Of a stretch of DNA of 64,000 nucleotides, positions 51,185 through 62,690 are shown in pieces (positions within the stretch are counted from its first letter, which is position 1; each line of letters opens with the position of its first letter). The DNA is from Ryuthela nishihirai. Taxonomy: Eukaryota; Arthropoda; Arachnida; Araneae; Heptathelidae. Location: positions 40,979,095-41,043,094 of the forward strand of contig JAWZYU010000028.1 of assembly GCA_038380435.1 (NCBI GenBank). Direction: 5' to 3'. The notes below the pieces were generated by a model. The model was not told the origin of the DNA. It saw only the letters and a program-made list of their open reading frames with translations, and searched no databases. A program made the translations under genes and the position numbers.

Positions 51185-52277
51185 ATTTTGCAAGATTTTG
51201 ATATAACGTGTGGAGAAAGTGAGAAGTGAAATGAGCTCAAGAATTTGTCAGGTGGTATTAGAACATCAAAAATGGAGACATATGTTCAGAAATCTCTTTT
51301 GATAGAATTGAATATAACGGAAATTGCTGAAAAATTTGATATAAGGACGGAAGAAAGTCACTTATCAGTTGAAATTTATAATATTTTATTTCCTTTTGAA
51401 GCAAAATTATAGGATTTTGAATCATCAACAACGGAATCCTATCCTCATAAATACCATTTGAGAGATTTGAGTAAATCAGAAATTATGGAAGGTTGTGATG
51501 TAAAAAATAACGAAACTGAAAATGAAAAATGTGAAATTCTATTTAGTAAAAGATTAGAAGCTCAGCTCTTTTAAACAGAACTCTTATTGGAAGAGCTGGA
51601 TATAATAGGAATTTCGAGAGAATGCGATTTAAAAGCGAAAGAAAATAAGTGGGAAAATATTAAAAAAGAAACTCCTTCTTAAGGCACAGGAAAAAAAACA
51701 CAAGATATCAGAGCCTTTCAGTTGAAATCGAAAACATTTCCGTTCCAACTTCCTGCAACGTAAAAGATACTAAACTATCAACACCGAAATCTTATGCACT
51801 TATTCTGGAGTTAAAATCCGATATACGAGAGATGGAAAAAACAGTTAAATTGCGAAAACTGTGCTAGCAAGAAAAAAGATATTGAAATGGAAAACCGTAA
51901 AAGTAAAATTATTTCAAGTAATGCAAAACATTCTAAACTGAATATATTATCAATTAAAGCAACAGATATTTAATATCCTTTCTATGATAAACTGTATAAT
52001 ATTGGAGGAACATTACGATCAGCATATTGATGAAAAACTCCCTTTTATAGAACATGAGAAAATCGAAACTGTAGAAAAATGTCATATCGAAAAGGGAGAA
52101 ATCGTACTGGGAAAATATGAAATTAATAATATTTCCAATAATGCGGAAAAATATCCTGAGATTCAGATCTTATCAAATACATTATCAAGAGTTTTAGATT
52201 TATGTTACTGCGATAGCTACAATATTGGAACACCTGGACCGGAATTTTATGTAGAATATTTAAAAGAAAGATTTCAC
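51185..52277 (+). pseudogene. Decayed C-terminal coding sequence of gene C
   Basis: Directly after the TAA the same frame reads ILQDFDITCGESEK, a stop, then NELKNLSGGIRTSKMETYVQ and IYNILFPFEAKL, a stop, then YPHKYHLRDLSKSEIMEGCD, with five stops in about 500 bases. Frameshifts then lead to STPKSYALILELKSDIREME (compare YYALILDSPKERR in gene B) and, from 51984, a 98-codon frame ending EFYVEYLKERFH at 52277. This is far fewer stops than expected by chance in AT-rich DNA, as in recently dead coding sequence. The last frame continues across the hAT-like element at 55661. Confidence 0.6.
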
Positions 52278-53444
52278 TAGAGGCCCTGTATAGGTAGAGA
52301 GATTGGCCATCTGAAAATTGGACGCCATGTTTTGTCGTCGCTCGGATTGTTTAGCGTGCAATAGCTGAATGGTATTGCATGGTACTTAGGATTCCGGAAA
52401 AGAGTAGGGTAATATTTCATACAGATTTCAGTGTTCATGATTGGAAGCACTTTAGAAAACGGCTAGAAAAGGAAAAGTAAATTTTATGGCTTTTAAAAAA
52501 AAGGATATAATTTCACTTTGTTGTCTGTCCGTCTGTAGATAACGAACTTTTTGGTTTATACAGATAAATGAAAAAATCTTTTTTTGTTAGATAGGAATTA
52601 ATGATATATTACAATTTACATTTTTCGAATCTCCCAAAAGTTATAACTGCGCCCTCTAACGGTGGAAAAAATTGAAAATTACGAAATATCAAACGAATAT
52701 TCAAAACGATGTAGCTTTGTTAGAAGTTTAAAATTTTGGTGTTGAAATGTGAAGGTTAAGAAGTTGCCATTGGCAACAATCACTTGACCCTTTAGACCCA
52801 GGGGGGGGGGAGGTGAATGCAACTTTTTTTTTGTTTTAACGGAAAAGTGTATGTTTTTAGAGATAAATTAAAATTCGTTTTGGGTTGGACAAGTATCGAT
52901 GAAATATTACAATTTTACACATTTTGCGAATTTCCCAAAAGCTATAATTGCGCCCTCTAACGGAGGAAAAAAATCGAAAAATCCCAAAAATTTCAAATGA
53001 ATATTGCAAACGATGTAGTTATGTTTGAAATTTTGGTCGTGGAATGTGGCAGTCTTGAAAATTCCATTGACTAAAATGAGTTGACCCTAAGCCCAAGGTA
53101 GGTAAGAAACGGAAGGTTTTATTTTAAGAGCTGATTGAAAATTTATTTTTTATTTGGTTACTAATGAAATGTAATTCGCATTTTCAAAGGTAGTTTTAAT
53201 TTATATCATCAGAGTTCATGTTTCTGGTAAAAATTTCGGCGTGTAGAGTTCTGTTATGGTAGAAATTCCAATGACATCAATTATCTGCGCACTATTTTCA
53301 GAGGAGCGAGAGAAAAGCAACTGTTTAAGTTTAAGAACTAAAAGACAAATACTTTTTATGTTTAATAATTACTAATAAAATACTACTATGTGCATTTCCC
53401 CCATCATACATTACAAAATAAATAACCCCTCAAGCAGCTGCTTG

Positions 53445-53713
53445 TACAGTCGCTCAAAAAAGTATCCGAACACTATGGTTGATTAGAGAATTCAGAAAAA
53501 ATATCTGGCAATGATTTTTTTTAGAAATTAGTGATCTGGCAACCTTCGTGACATAAAAATATCTGGCAATGATTTTTTTAGAAATTAGTGATCTGGCAAC
53601 CTTCGTGACACGAAGGTTGCCAGATCACTAATTTCTAAAAAAATCATTGCCAGATATTTTTTCTGAATTCTCTAATCAACCATAGTGTTCGGATACTTTT
53701 TTGAGCGACTGTA
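53445..53713. mobile_element. Palindromic MITE with an internal duplication, inside the hAT-like element
   Basis: Complete ends (TACAGTCGCTC...GAGCGACTGTA). About 50 bases of the left arm (AAAATATCTGGCAATGATTT to ACCTTCGTGACA) are duplicated. It lies within the CAAGCAGCTGCTTG / CAGAGGTCTGACAGG dispersed repeat, which at 17898 and 44995 is uninterrupted. Confidence 0.9.
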
Positions 53714-54329
53714 CAGAGGTCTGACAGGAAACTGTCAGTTTATACGCCATAGTAGAAGGTCCAGGAGGATGGCGGGACCTCAGCAGAAAAACAACACGAA
53801 CATCCATAATTAAAACTTTTAAGGAGTGAAGAAGTCGGCAAAGAAAGAACTTCATTCTCTTTGAAAATGAGATTCCCATATTCGCCAGAGGCGATATGCG
53901 TTCTTCTAGTTATTTTACACTTTTAGTAACCTCTGACAGTGGAAATTCGAACAACTGTATAATTGAGAAAATAAACTATTAATATTTTATTAGTACTTGT
54001 AATGTTCAAAAAAAGTTTTTCATTTATCTCTTAAAGCAGAAAAGTTGCATTTTACCAACGGGACAAATAATTACTATTAGGGTAAACCTAATAGTAATGA
54101 CTTGATCATTACACTCTATGACCAAAAATTTAAGTTTTTAGCAAAAACAGATCGTTTTCAGTATTTATTTAAAGATTTGGTATTTTCCAGCTTTTTTCCG
54201 CCACTAGAGGTCGCATTTCGAGTTTTTATTTACCGCCTTTAGCACTCTCGAACACTGGAAATTCCAACTGATGGGTATTTGAAAAATGTAAATATTAATA
54301 TTTTTGTGGAATTTTTTTTTCCGACATAC

Positions 54330-54415
54330 AGGATTCGAACCCGCATCTCTTCAGAAACATGCCAGAGTATTCTAACTTGAACTAATGCTATTTTTTTACA
54401 CAAAAACATTTATTG
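54330..54415 (-). repeat. tRNA-like element, minus strand
   Basis: The reverse strand contains TTAGAATACTCTGGCATGTT and GATGCGGGTTCGAATCCTGT, with a perfect B-box (GGTTCGAATCC). It is an inverted partner of 54640-54715. A tRNA cloverleaf is not convincing. Confidence 0.55.
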
Positions 54416-54639
54416 ATTTATAGACGTTTAAACGTCTACAGGTAACGCCGATGTTATCAAATATTGTTTAAATCATTAATAACGCTAAATAGTGTGATGT
54501 GACTTCATTATTTATATCAATCTTACTCAGAGCAATAAAAAAAGAAATAGATGCCACCCGAGATCATAGATGTCATGTGGAGGCGCCCAAAATTCACGCG
54601 AAGAGTGATAGTCATTATTAGTGGAAAAAATACAGACGG

Positions 54640-54715
54640 CATAAGTTCAACAGGCTAGAATACTCTGGCATGTTTCTGGAGAGATACGGTTTCGAATCCC
54701 GTATATAGGCGAAGT
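54640..54715 (+). repeat. tRNA-like element, plus strand
   Basis: CTAGAATACTCTGGCATGTT and GATACGGTTTCGAATCCCGT, followed by ATAGGCG. Downstream of both tRNA-like elements lies the same direct repeat, ACAAAAACATTTATTGATTT (54403 and 54725) with TAGACGTTTAAACGTCTA. Confidence 0.55.
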
Positions 54716-55660
54716 TTTTTCCACAAAAACATTTATTGATTTATAGACGTTTAAACGTCTACAGGTAACACTGAGATTATCAAATATTGTTTAAATTATT
54801 AATATTTTGTTAATGCCTGTAAAACAAAAAAAATATATATATAGTTTCGTTTATCTCTTTAAGAAAAAGTTTCATTTTCGCACCCCTTTTGGCTAAGACG
54901 TCAAAGCCTTGTGGCCATTGTAAACCTTCTGACCATTACACTCTACTACCAAAATTTCAGATTTCCAGTGTAAATAGTTTGTTTGCAATATTCGTTTAAA
55001 ATTTCAGTGTTTTCCGTCTTTTCACACCGCTAGAGGGCGCTATTAAAGTTATTGAAATTTTTCAAAATTGCGAATCGCAATATTTGTTCGACATCTATCC
55101 AACCCAAAAAGAATGTTTCATTTAGCAATAAAACTAAAAAAAAATTGATAAAAGTGAACTTTGTCTAGAAACGTACAGACAGGTGGAAAGACAGATGGAC
55201 AGACAACAGTTAACAGAGAGACGGACAGACAGACGAACAAATACTGGCATAGGCAGACGACAAAGTGAAAACATTAGCTCGTTTTTCAAACGGACCTTAA
55301 AAGAATTTAATTGTTGGTTTTCAGTTAGCTCATTTCACTTTTGCAGCCGATTGCCGTCTTCTGAAGTTTCTCGGAAAAAAATATTCATTAATTTATTTCT
55401 TTGAGTGAAAATTTTACACCCGAATGCAGCGCCGTGAGGCATTCATAAAATATTACAGCTTTTATAGATGAAAAAAGAGGTAGAAATATATAAAACTATA
55501 AAAACTGAGATATTTTAACTTGGTACATACAATAATTCATTGGCTTTCGTCTCACGATACGACAAAACATGGCGTCCATAAACCACGTGACTCAATCAAC
55601 CAATGGCAGTGAATCACGAAGATGGCCAGCCTCTAACTATACAGGACCTTTAGATTTCAC

Positions 55661-55711
55661 CAGAAGGAATTGAAAAGAAAAAGAAATCTGGAAAAATATA
55701 GTGTATATATT
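55661..55711 (+). pseudogene. Continuation of gene C's decayed frame beyond the hAT-like element
   Basis: With the element and one GATTTCAC removed, YLKERFH runs straight on as QKELKRKRNLEKYSVYILSF to a TGA at 55709-55711. This supports the target duplication and shows that the element landed in former coding sequence. Confidence 0.65.
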
Positions 55712-55929
55712 TTATCCTTTTGAGATATGTGATGTTGGTACATGTGGTTTGGAATCTTATGCACTGTATATATATGGTAAGCTCCATCGAAGAAAATTGG
55801 TGAGAGGAATTATAGGAAATTTTTACGTAAATGAAAAAAATTCAGCAGAAAAGCGTAAAAGTGGAAATACTTCCCATGTTAATGAAAAACCAATTTTCAA
55901 AAGTATGACGTCACTCTTAACATCGATAT

Positions 55930-56036
55930 TAGAATTTAGAGGAAAAATTGTCTTGAGACGTGCAGGATACGAATTCATGAACTTGTAATATTTAAGTTGC
56001 TCTGCCATTGAGCTGCCTGCAGCCGAGTAATATTTC
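55930..56036 (-). repeat. tRNA-like element (SINE-3 family), minus strand
   Basis: The reverse strand shows an A-box (GCAGCTCAATGGCAGAGC) and a B-box-like AATTCGTATCCTGCACG, then GACAATTTTTCCTCTAAATT, the family text also found at 33268-33350. Confidence 0.5.
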
Positions 56037-58744
56037 CTCTATTTAATGATACGAACTATTATACATTGACTAGACTACTCAAATATCGGTGTCACTTGAA
56101 GGCAGTTCATATCCGTTTCAAATTGCATCCTAAAGTAGATGAAATATATGTCATGAGTGTTATCATGTATTATATATATTCCAATCTGGTACGTTAAGAG
56201 ATATTTTCTCTAGTATCAGTTGTTATATTGTAACTTTTTGAAGATGAAATCTGGCCATACCATTAGATGGGAATAGTAGTTTCATGCATAGATTGCACAC
56301 AGCCTCCTCTAGGACATTGCCTGTCGATTCCAGACAAAATCATGTTCCTTCTTAACGAAGTTTCTCCCGCTTGAGGGTGCTGATGGCCTAAAAACAACAA
56401 ACGTGATATAACACTTTGTCTTATTGTAGCAAGCATACCATACGTTTTTAAATTTTAAAGTGTTTTATTCTTAGTTTCATTTGTGCGTCATTTTTTATTC
56501 CTTTAATTCAGTTTCATCATAATTTCCTGAAGATATATATATATATAAATTCTTCTGATGATATATATATATAAATTTTATTTCGAGTTATAGAGAGTAG
56601 TTTGTTAAAGGTATGAAGGAAATATATAACTGGATTTGTAATGAAAGAAAAGGCTAAGAAATTTGTGATATCTCCACTGGCATAAAAAATAAATATCATT
56701 ATTATGTAGATTATTTGTTGTGGAATTTTGGTTAGCAGTTAAGCACTGAATGATTAAAGGCCACACAGTGACTACCTCGCAGTGAAAAAGACAACATTTC
56801 AAAAGGACAAATGTGATTTCAATGGTAATTGAATGTATTTCAGCATATTGATTAGTAATATTCAATGATTTTAATTATTTTATTGAATAAATTAAAATTA
56901 TTAGACTGTATGATTTAATAATAATAGTAATTCCATGTGAATTACAGAATTTCTGTATTTTTCTAACTGGAAAATTCAAAGTTAATTAGCATTATTTCCA
57001 AATATATGGGGTAATCCTTGCCCAATGACTGTGTTAAGTGATTTCACATGTCAATGGTGATTATTAGCATTCATTTCGCCTTTTAAATTTCCAAATGACT
57101 ATTATCTTAAGATTTTTTCACTGAGGATGCAATGTGAGTCACAGTGAAAGATGTCTCTCCAAACTTCACGAAGGACAGATAAGATGTAGTGCTTAATTTG
57201 CTAAATAATAAATTACGACATAGCATATTAAATATATTTGAGATAAACTAAATATATATGGCCCAATGTTTCAGAAGGTTACAAATATTTTAATACCTTA
57301 TGTTTTATCCAATCTGCTCTTAGTTGAAATGTTAGCATTTGATAATTTCTATGGTGATTTAAAAAATACTATCATAAGAATTTAAAAACAACGCTGTATG
57401 GCCTGAAGCCTTTTGAGATCATTATCTTTAACAGACACACGAATAATAGCTATCGTTATTAATAGGATGGATATTTCTAATCTTTTTGAGGAAACCATTT
57501 TAAACAGTTTTCATTCAAGTTCACAAAATGTTTCCCCATTGTTTATTGGACTATTTATAAACTAAAGGTCTTTTTCTCATCAAATATTTAAATTAACTAA
57601 ATATAATGTAACTTAATTGAAAGAAATTATTTATTCAAGATAATTTTGTAAAAACATAATAACTTGTACCATGCCTATTTTAGTAATTTTTGCCTGTAAT
57701 AAATTAAATGCAGGTGTATCATTTTTAAAACTATTTCCAAAATTCCTACTGCATGTTTTGTATATGTCCCTTGAATAACTAAATTTGCAGCATATGCATA
57801 TGTCCCTTGAATAACTAAATATAACTTAATATTAAAAGAAAAGAAAGGAATGAAGTGGTATTTAATAATTTAGCAGTTCCTATTCACAGATGATGAAATG
57901 TACATATTGGTGTTCCCCTAATGAAGAGAGCTACTTTGATGTATTTTGCTGTTTTAAATTTTTAACATAAAATATACTTGGAATAAATATATTTTGGAAA
58001 ATACATTGTGTCTTTTATTCACAAAGTATTACAGAAAAAATCCAGCAATTTAATGTTCTTGTGGCCAGATATTCATAATAATTTTACTGTTTCAAAACTA
58101 GGTATTTCAATAATAAATTTTTCCCCACTGCCACATTACTTTATGGAGATAATATTAAAAGCTGTACATGATTAAATTTATAAATTTATATTGAAACATA
58201 GAAGATAGGTTTTCAAAACTAGAGCTCTGAAAAATAACTTGTAAGAAAATGATTAAGTCCATAAAAAAAAACCGTGAGCAGAAAGAAAAATTGATTATTA
58301 TTTAAAATTTTACTAGTCTATAAGTTTAAGTACATGCTCTCCAAAAATTCCATAGTTTTGAGACAAAAAAAAAAGCACTTTTGAACAGTTCTGGGACAAA
58401 ATACTAAAGCAACTCTTTAACAGTTCCATCTAAGGATTGTCATAAAACGGCAATTTACTTATTATTTAGCCGTATGTTTATGAACTACTTCCTCTATCGG
58501 CATTACTAAACAGTTTTTCTTTTTCCACATTATCAAATAACTGATATTTTTGGTTGTGTATCTTATAAATGCGTCAATGACAGTACTTCATACATTGAAA
58601 CGCACTCTTAGCTTTATGTATGCAGACGGCCAGTGTCATCTGGTGGCCAGCGCACGAACTAGCCGGAATAGGTTTTTTCGCATTTTGAGGCTGATTCAAA
58701 AGGCAGTGTTGTAGAGGAGGCGGTGGATTGCGTAACATCAAGAG
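56037..58744. other. Long AT-rich stretch without recognisable genes
   Basis: Only small features: a TA-rich patch (56533-56575) and a direct duplication of ATATGTCCCTTGAATAACTA at about 57760 and 57797. No SINE-1 copy in 2.7 kb, unlike the rest of the window. Two minus-strand frames of 60-86 codons have no motif. Confidence 0.5.
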
Positions 58745-58919
58745 CAGTGGCGGACTGGCCAGGGTGTCAGCTTTCCTATGTCAAGTGGGCCCTCTGGACC
58801 CCTGATGAAGTGGGTCCCCTAAAAAATTAGACAAAATGTTAAAAATAATAGTCTTATAGTTGTGAGTGGGCTCCCTTTGTCTCCTGGCAACCAATATTTT
58901 TAGACCCAGTCCGCCACTG
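58745..58919. mobile_element. Small hAT-like MITE (175 bp)
   Basis: Inverted tips CAGTGGCGGACTGG and CCAGTCCGCCACTG. The flanking 8-mers ATCAAGAG and ATCCAGTA are only partly alike, so the duplication, if real, is old. The interior repeats GTGGGCCC and GTGGGTCCC. Confidence 0.65.
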
Positions 58920-60061
58920 ATCCAGTACGTACTGCTAATTGCCTTCCCTTTGATACATTTTTTTAAAATTTGACTATAAATCTGAACCTGGGTGGTTTAA
59001 ACTAACATTTTATTCTTATCAGAAATTTTCTTCTCATGTTAATATTTAAAAATGAGGAAAAGATTTAACAAGCACATAGCAGAATATTAACAGAAATTCT
59101 AAGAGTTTTGTGTGCTATTAAAAAAAAATGTAGGCTAGCCGCAAAGGATTTCGCTGAAATTCGGCCATTATTTCAGAGACTGCAGGCGTTTCCCCGTTTT
59201 CTATTATAGAACTTTTGAATCTGGCAATTGTGGCATTCGAATTATCAGTTCAATGTAATATGGTACACCTGCGTTGGGAAATGTAATCAACACAAAATTT
59301 GCGAAATTTAGGTAAGATTTTACGAGTAAATAATCTGAATAATAATGACCTAATTTAATGTTAAATGCATTTGATACGAAGCTGTAATAAATATAGTCGA
59401 TTGATTCAATGTAGCCTGTTTAGCTGAATATGTTTAATGGCGTTACCGAATACAATGAGCATTTTGTTTTTTCTTTTAACTTTTCGAAGCAAGATTATTC
59501 TTAATAAAATTGTTCCACTTAAATGGAATAACAAAGGACACAAGCTTTGTTGAATCGCCACAATCCACACTTTAATGTTTTGTATACAATTTTAAGAATG
59601 AACCCAGATGTATAGGTAGAAAAAACTTAATCGCTGTCAGTATTGTATATGAAAAGTAGGCAATTTTTCCGTAGAATTACTGGTGGCCGCCATGTTGTCA
59701 TAGTCGGAGTACTGCGAGATAGATTTTAGCGGAGTATTACGGACTGGTTTCTATTTTGAAGCTGGCGCCAATAAGAGATAGTTTGCTCACGGTAGACTAA
59801 GATTAGCTAATCAAAGTCGCCTGTAATTTGGTTTTAGCCTCTGGTCTGCGGTTTATCTACAAAACCAGATTATTTTCGGGGTAAATAAATTGGCTGCCGT
59901 CAGCACCTTTGCTTCCGCAGAGCGGAATTAACTCTCGAATCGTTATTAAGTTAATAGTCATTATACCTGATATAACACTATGTTTTGAGACCTTAGTATC
60001 AGTTTATGTTTTAACTGACAGGTTGTACATTCAGCTGAGAATGGTGAGTGGATTTCCCTCC
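58920..60061 (+). other. Unassigned region with a possible first exon of gene D
   Basis: After a SINE-free stretch with GGTGGCCGCCATGTTG, a CCAAT motif (GCGCCAATAAG) and GGTAAATAAATTGG, a strong donor AGAATG|GTGAGTGG occurs at 60044. It could end a 5' UTR exon for the downstream zinc-finger gene. Spacing of promoter motifs is not convincing. Confidence 0.3.
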
Positions 60062-60434
60062 CTTTGCTCAGTAGTGGTGCAGGCTCGTAACCTGTAGTTC
60101 CCAGGTTCTAGACCCACCTGTGCCAGCGTTGAGATTTATCTCCGCAAAACTCCTCGTCCTGCCTGCAGTCAGTAAGGGATACCGATGGGCTTAGAAAGAC
60201 CGTCGTCCATCGGCTGGGCTGTTAAGCGTGGTTCCGTATGTTGGAGAGTCATACCCTATGCACGTTAAAGAACACGCTGGATGTCCTTGATGGGTGGCTA
60301 CCATATATCACCTAAGATCTGTCTAGTGGTCCCCTCCCCCTAACGTTCTCTGAGCCCTCGGATCTTTCTGACCTGGCCATTTAGTCCATTGTGTGCAAAA
60401 AAAGTGCCGCTCACAAGTAAAACAACTCAACCCT
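60062..60434 (+). mobile_element. SINE-1 copy, old and 5' shortened
   Basis: GTGCAGGCTCGTAACCTGTA to AAACAACTCAACCC, with many substitutions. Confidence 0.8.
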
Positions 60435-60823
60435 AGCCTTGGGTATTTGACATTATGCCGCTAACCAAAACCCTTGTTCTATGCCCAGGCAAAGATTGCT
60501 TGCCCTGTCACTAATTGTTTGTTGGGCTATTGCCGAACATTCTGAGTTTAGATATTTTGCTTAAAGCTGTAATTTTAATATACCCAAGATAGATTACACT
60601 TGCATTTCATGTGAGCTGCGTTTTCCTCTTTCGTTATTCCGTTGGGGGGGGGGGGGAAATGACTAAATTGGTTACAGTTTTAAACTACACAGTTCACTGT
60701 ATCTTGCCTGAATATATTATGGTCATTTTTTATTTCTCAGTATAAAGGTAAAATAGCTTTCTTAGTTTGGGTATTGATACCATATTAACTTGTTGCCCAT
60801 TTTTAACACTAGCGTCATGCAGG
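60435..60823. other. Unassigned DNA
   Basis: Contains a G run at 60643-60657. No other feature. Confidence 0.35.
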
Positions 60824-60832
60824 CACTCGATA

Positions 60833-61226
60833 TACTTTTTGGGTTGTGTTGGGTTGTTTTACCTCTGAGCGGCACTTTTTTTGCACACAATGGGCTAAAT
60901 GGCCAAGGTCACATGGACCCCGAAGGCTCAGAGAAGGTTGGGGGAGGGGACCCACTGGAACAGCTGTTGGGAGACAGATGGTAGCCTCCCGTCAAGGCCA
61001 TCCAGCGTGTTCTTTAACGTGCACAGGGTATGGCTCTCCCGCACACGGCTTAACGTCCCATCCGACGGACGGCGGCCTTTCTAAGCCCATCGGTGTCGCC
61101 TACTGACCGTGGGCAGGGCGGGGAATTTTTGCGGAGATAAATCTCAACGCTGAATCAGCTGGGACTCGAACCTGGGAACTACAGATTACGAGCCTGTCGC
61201 GCTACCGACTGAGCCACCTCCGCCCC
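60833..61226 (-). mobile_element. SINE-1 copy just upstream of gene D's exon, 9-bp target duplication
   Basis: CACTCGATA at 60824-60832 and 61227-61235. It lies about 20 bases before the exon start at 61255 and may have displaced that exon's polypyrimidine tract. Confidence 0.9.
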
Positions 61227-61254
61227 CACTCGATAGGCGTAACTGAACAAAGTA

Positions 61255-61384
61255 ATGGAAAGCAAAATATTTAGGCACCTTCAGCAAGAAGCAAAGCCTC
61301 TTGGCACCACTGTGAGCAATATTGATGAACAATTCAACAACAGATGGGTAGCGCACCAGTCATCTAGTCACGACTTTTATATAG
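61255..61384 (+). CDS. Gene D, probable first coding exon
   Basis: ATG 61255 opens MESKIFRHLQQEAKPLGTTV and continues to NNRWVAHQSSSHDFYI, ending at the donor TATATAG|GTAAAT after 43 codons plus one base (phase 1). An acceptor CTTTCCACCCCAG at 62690 begins with AG in the matching phase, producing Glu and then the long downstream frame. Amino-acid composition is normal for protein and unlike the surrounding AT-rich noise. No upstream acceptor was convincing. There is no transcript evidence. Confidence 0.4.
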
Positions 61385-62120
61385 GTAAATTTGAGGGGGT
61401 ATTTCTTTTATATAAGATTATATCACATATTTTATAAGAAATATTGTGGTATTTATGTTTATTAAGATTGTTATAGAAATTAAACTTTATCATCATATTT
61501 ATTATTCACATTTTAGCATCGTCCATAAATTGCATAAATACTGTGGTAGCTTAATTTTAAATTCTTTCTCTATTTAATACCACGTTTGGCCGTACCCTCT
61601 CCTCCCTGCCTTGTTGCATAACACTTCTTTTATAAAGGTTTTTCACTTTTTGTGCACTTTTTTATAATTCAGTTCAGCAGTAATTAATTACAAGTGATAA
61701 TCTATATAAAATAGCAGTATAGACATCACCTGGCCAGTTCTGTGACCATTCGTTTGCGGCAGTGCATATGTTTTGACAGTCTTCCAAAGGATACGCCTAT
61801 TGAAAGCGCGCAAAAGATTGATTTTTTTTTTACACATTTTGGCCCTCCCGGTTCCCAAATTGCACAGGTTTTTCCTGTGCTGTTCCGTTCTATGTATACT
61901 TAAAAGTCGAATCACATCGCTGATTAACACCGATTTTCAATTTAAAATCATTTATTTTTGCACGTCAAGAATCCATTGAATTTAAATGGGAAAGTTTCTT
62001 TGTAAATAAATTGACTGATTTTTTTCATCAGAAATTATCATGAAAAAATGGAAAAATTTCCAGTTGCAGAAATAAGAACATGGCGTTACGTAACACCATT
62101 TCCAATTTCCCACCCCTACC
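61385..62120 (+). other. Probable gene D intron
   Basis: AT-rich with no family recognised. Minus- and plus-strand frames of 60-80 codons lack motifs. Confidence 0.35.
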
Positions 62121-62372
62121 CCAGCTGGGTCAGCGTTGAGCTTTATCTCCGCAACATTCCCCGCTCTGCCCACTGTCAGTAGGGGACACCGATGGGCTGA
62201 GCCATACTCTGTGCATGTTAAAGAACACGCTGGATGGCCTTGACGGAAGGCTACCAGATGTCCCCCAACCTTCTATGAGCCTTCGGGGTCCATGTGACCT
62301 GGTGTGCATAAAACAAAACCCATGGTGTGCAAAAAAGTGCCGCTCAGAGGTAAAACAACCCAACCCACCCCT
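62121..62372 (+). mobile_element. SINE-1 copy with deletions
   Basis: CCCAGCTGGGTCAGCGTTGA to AACAACCCAACCCACCC. It lacks the A-box head and two internal blocks. Confidence 0.8.
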
Positions 62373-62690
62373 AGTTACGTGATTTATGGACGACTAGTTA
62401 TACATTAAGTTTTTGAATTCATATATGTATGTACACAGATCAAAACTCAAAATATTTGCCTAAAATGTAATTTTTTTGTTTTAGATGTCAGAAGTTTTAG
62501 GTTTTGTTCATCAACTGTAGTGTTCTTCTATCTAAAATTTTTAAATATAAAGGACATTAAGCTTCAGAATTTCCTGAGAAAAATTAAATATTTAATGCTG
62601 TTGAAATTGGATCATTTACAGGTGAGATGTAATCTGTAGTTAAAACTGTTCAGAACAGTTGAATGAACAGTCACTAACTTTCCACCCCAG
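62373..62690 (+). other. Probable gene D intron, 3' end
   Basis: Ends with a branch-like TCACTAAC and the acceptor CTTTCCACCCCAG. Confidence 0.35.

Larger units (their letters stand above)
52278..55652. mobile_element. 3.4-kb non-autonomous hAT-like element with 8-bp target duplication
   Basis: Ends TAGAGGCCCTGTATAG (52278) and, inverted, TAAAGGTCCTGTATAG (55652), both matching the hAT tip pattern YARNG. The flanks are an exact GATTTCAC duplication (52270-52277 and 55653-55660). The inverted termini extend inward in patches (TGGCCATC, GGACGCCATGTTTTGTCG, GTCTGTCCGTCTGT, CGCCCTCTAACGG), so the element is fold-back-like. It encodes no transposase. It contains a palindromic MITE and two oppositely oriented tRNA-like elements. 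Confidence 0.85.

Noticed and set aside
55183..55404. 73-codon frame starting MERQMDRQQLTERRTDRRT
   Set aside because: Product of the CAGACAGACGG simple repeat within the hAT-like element.
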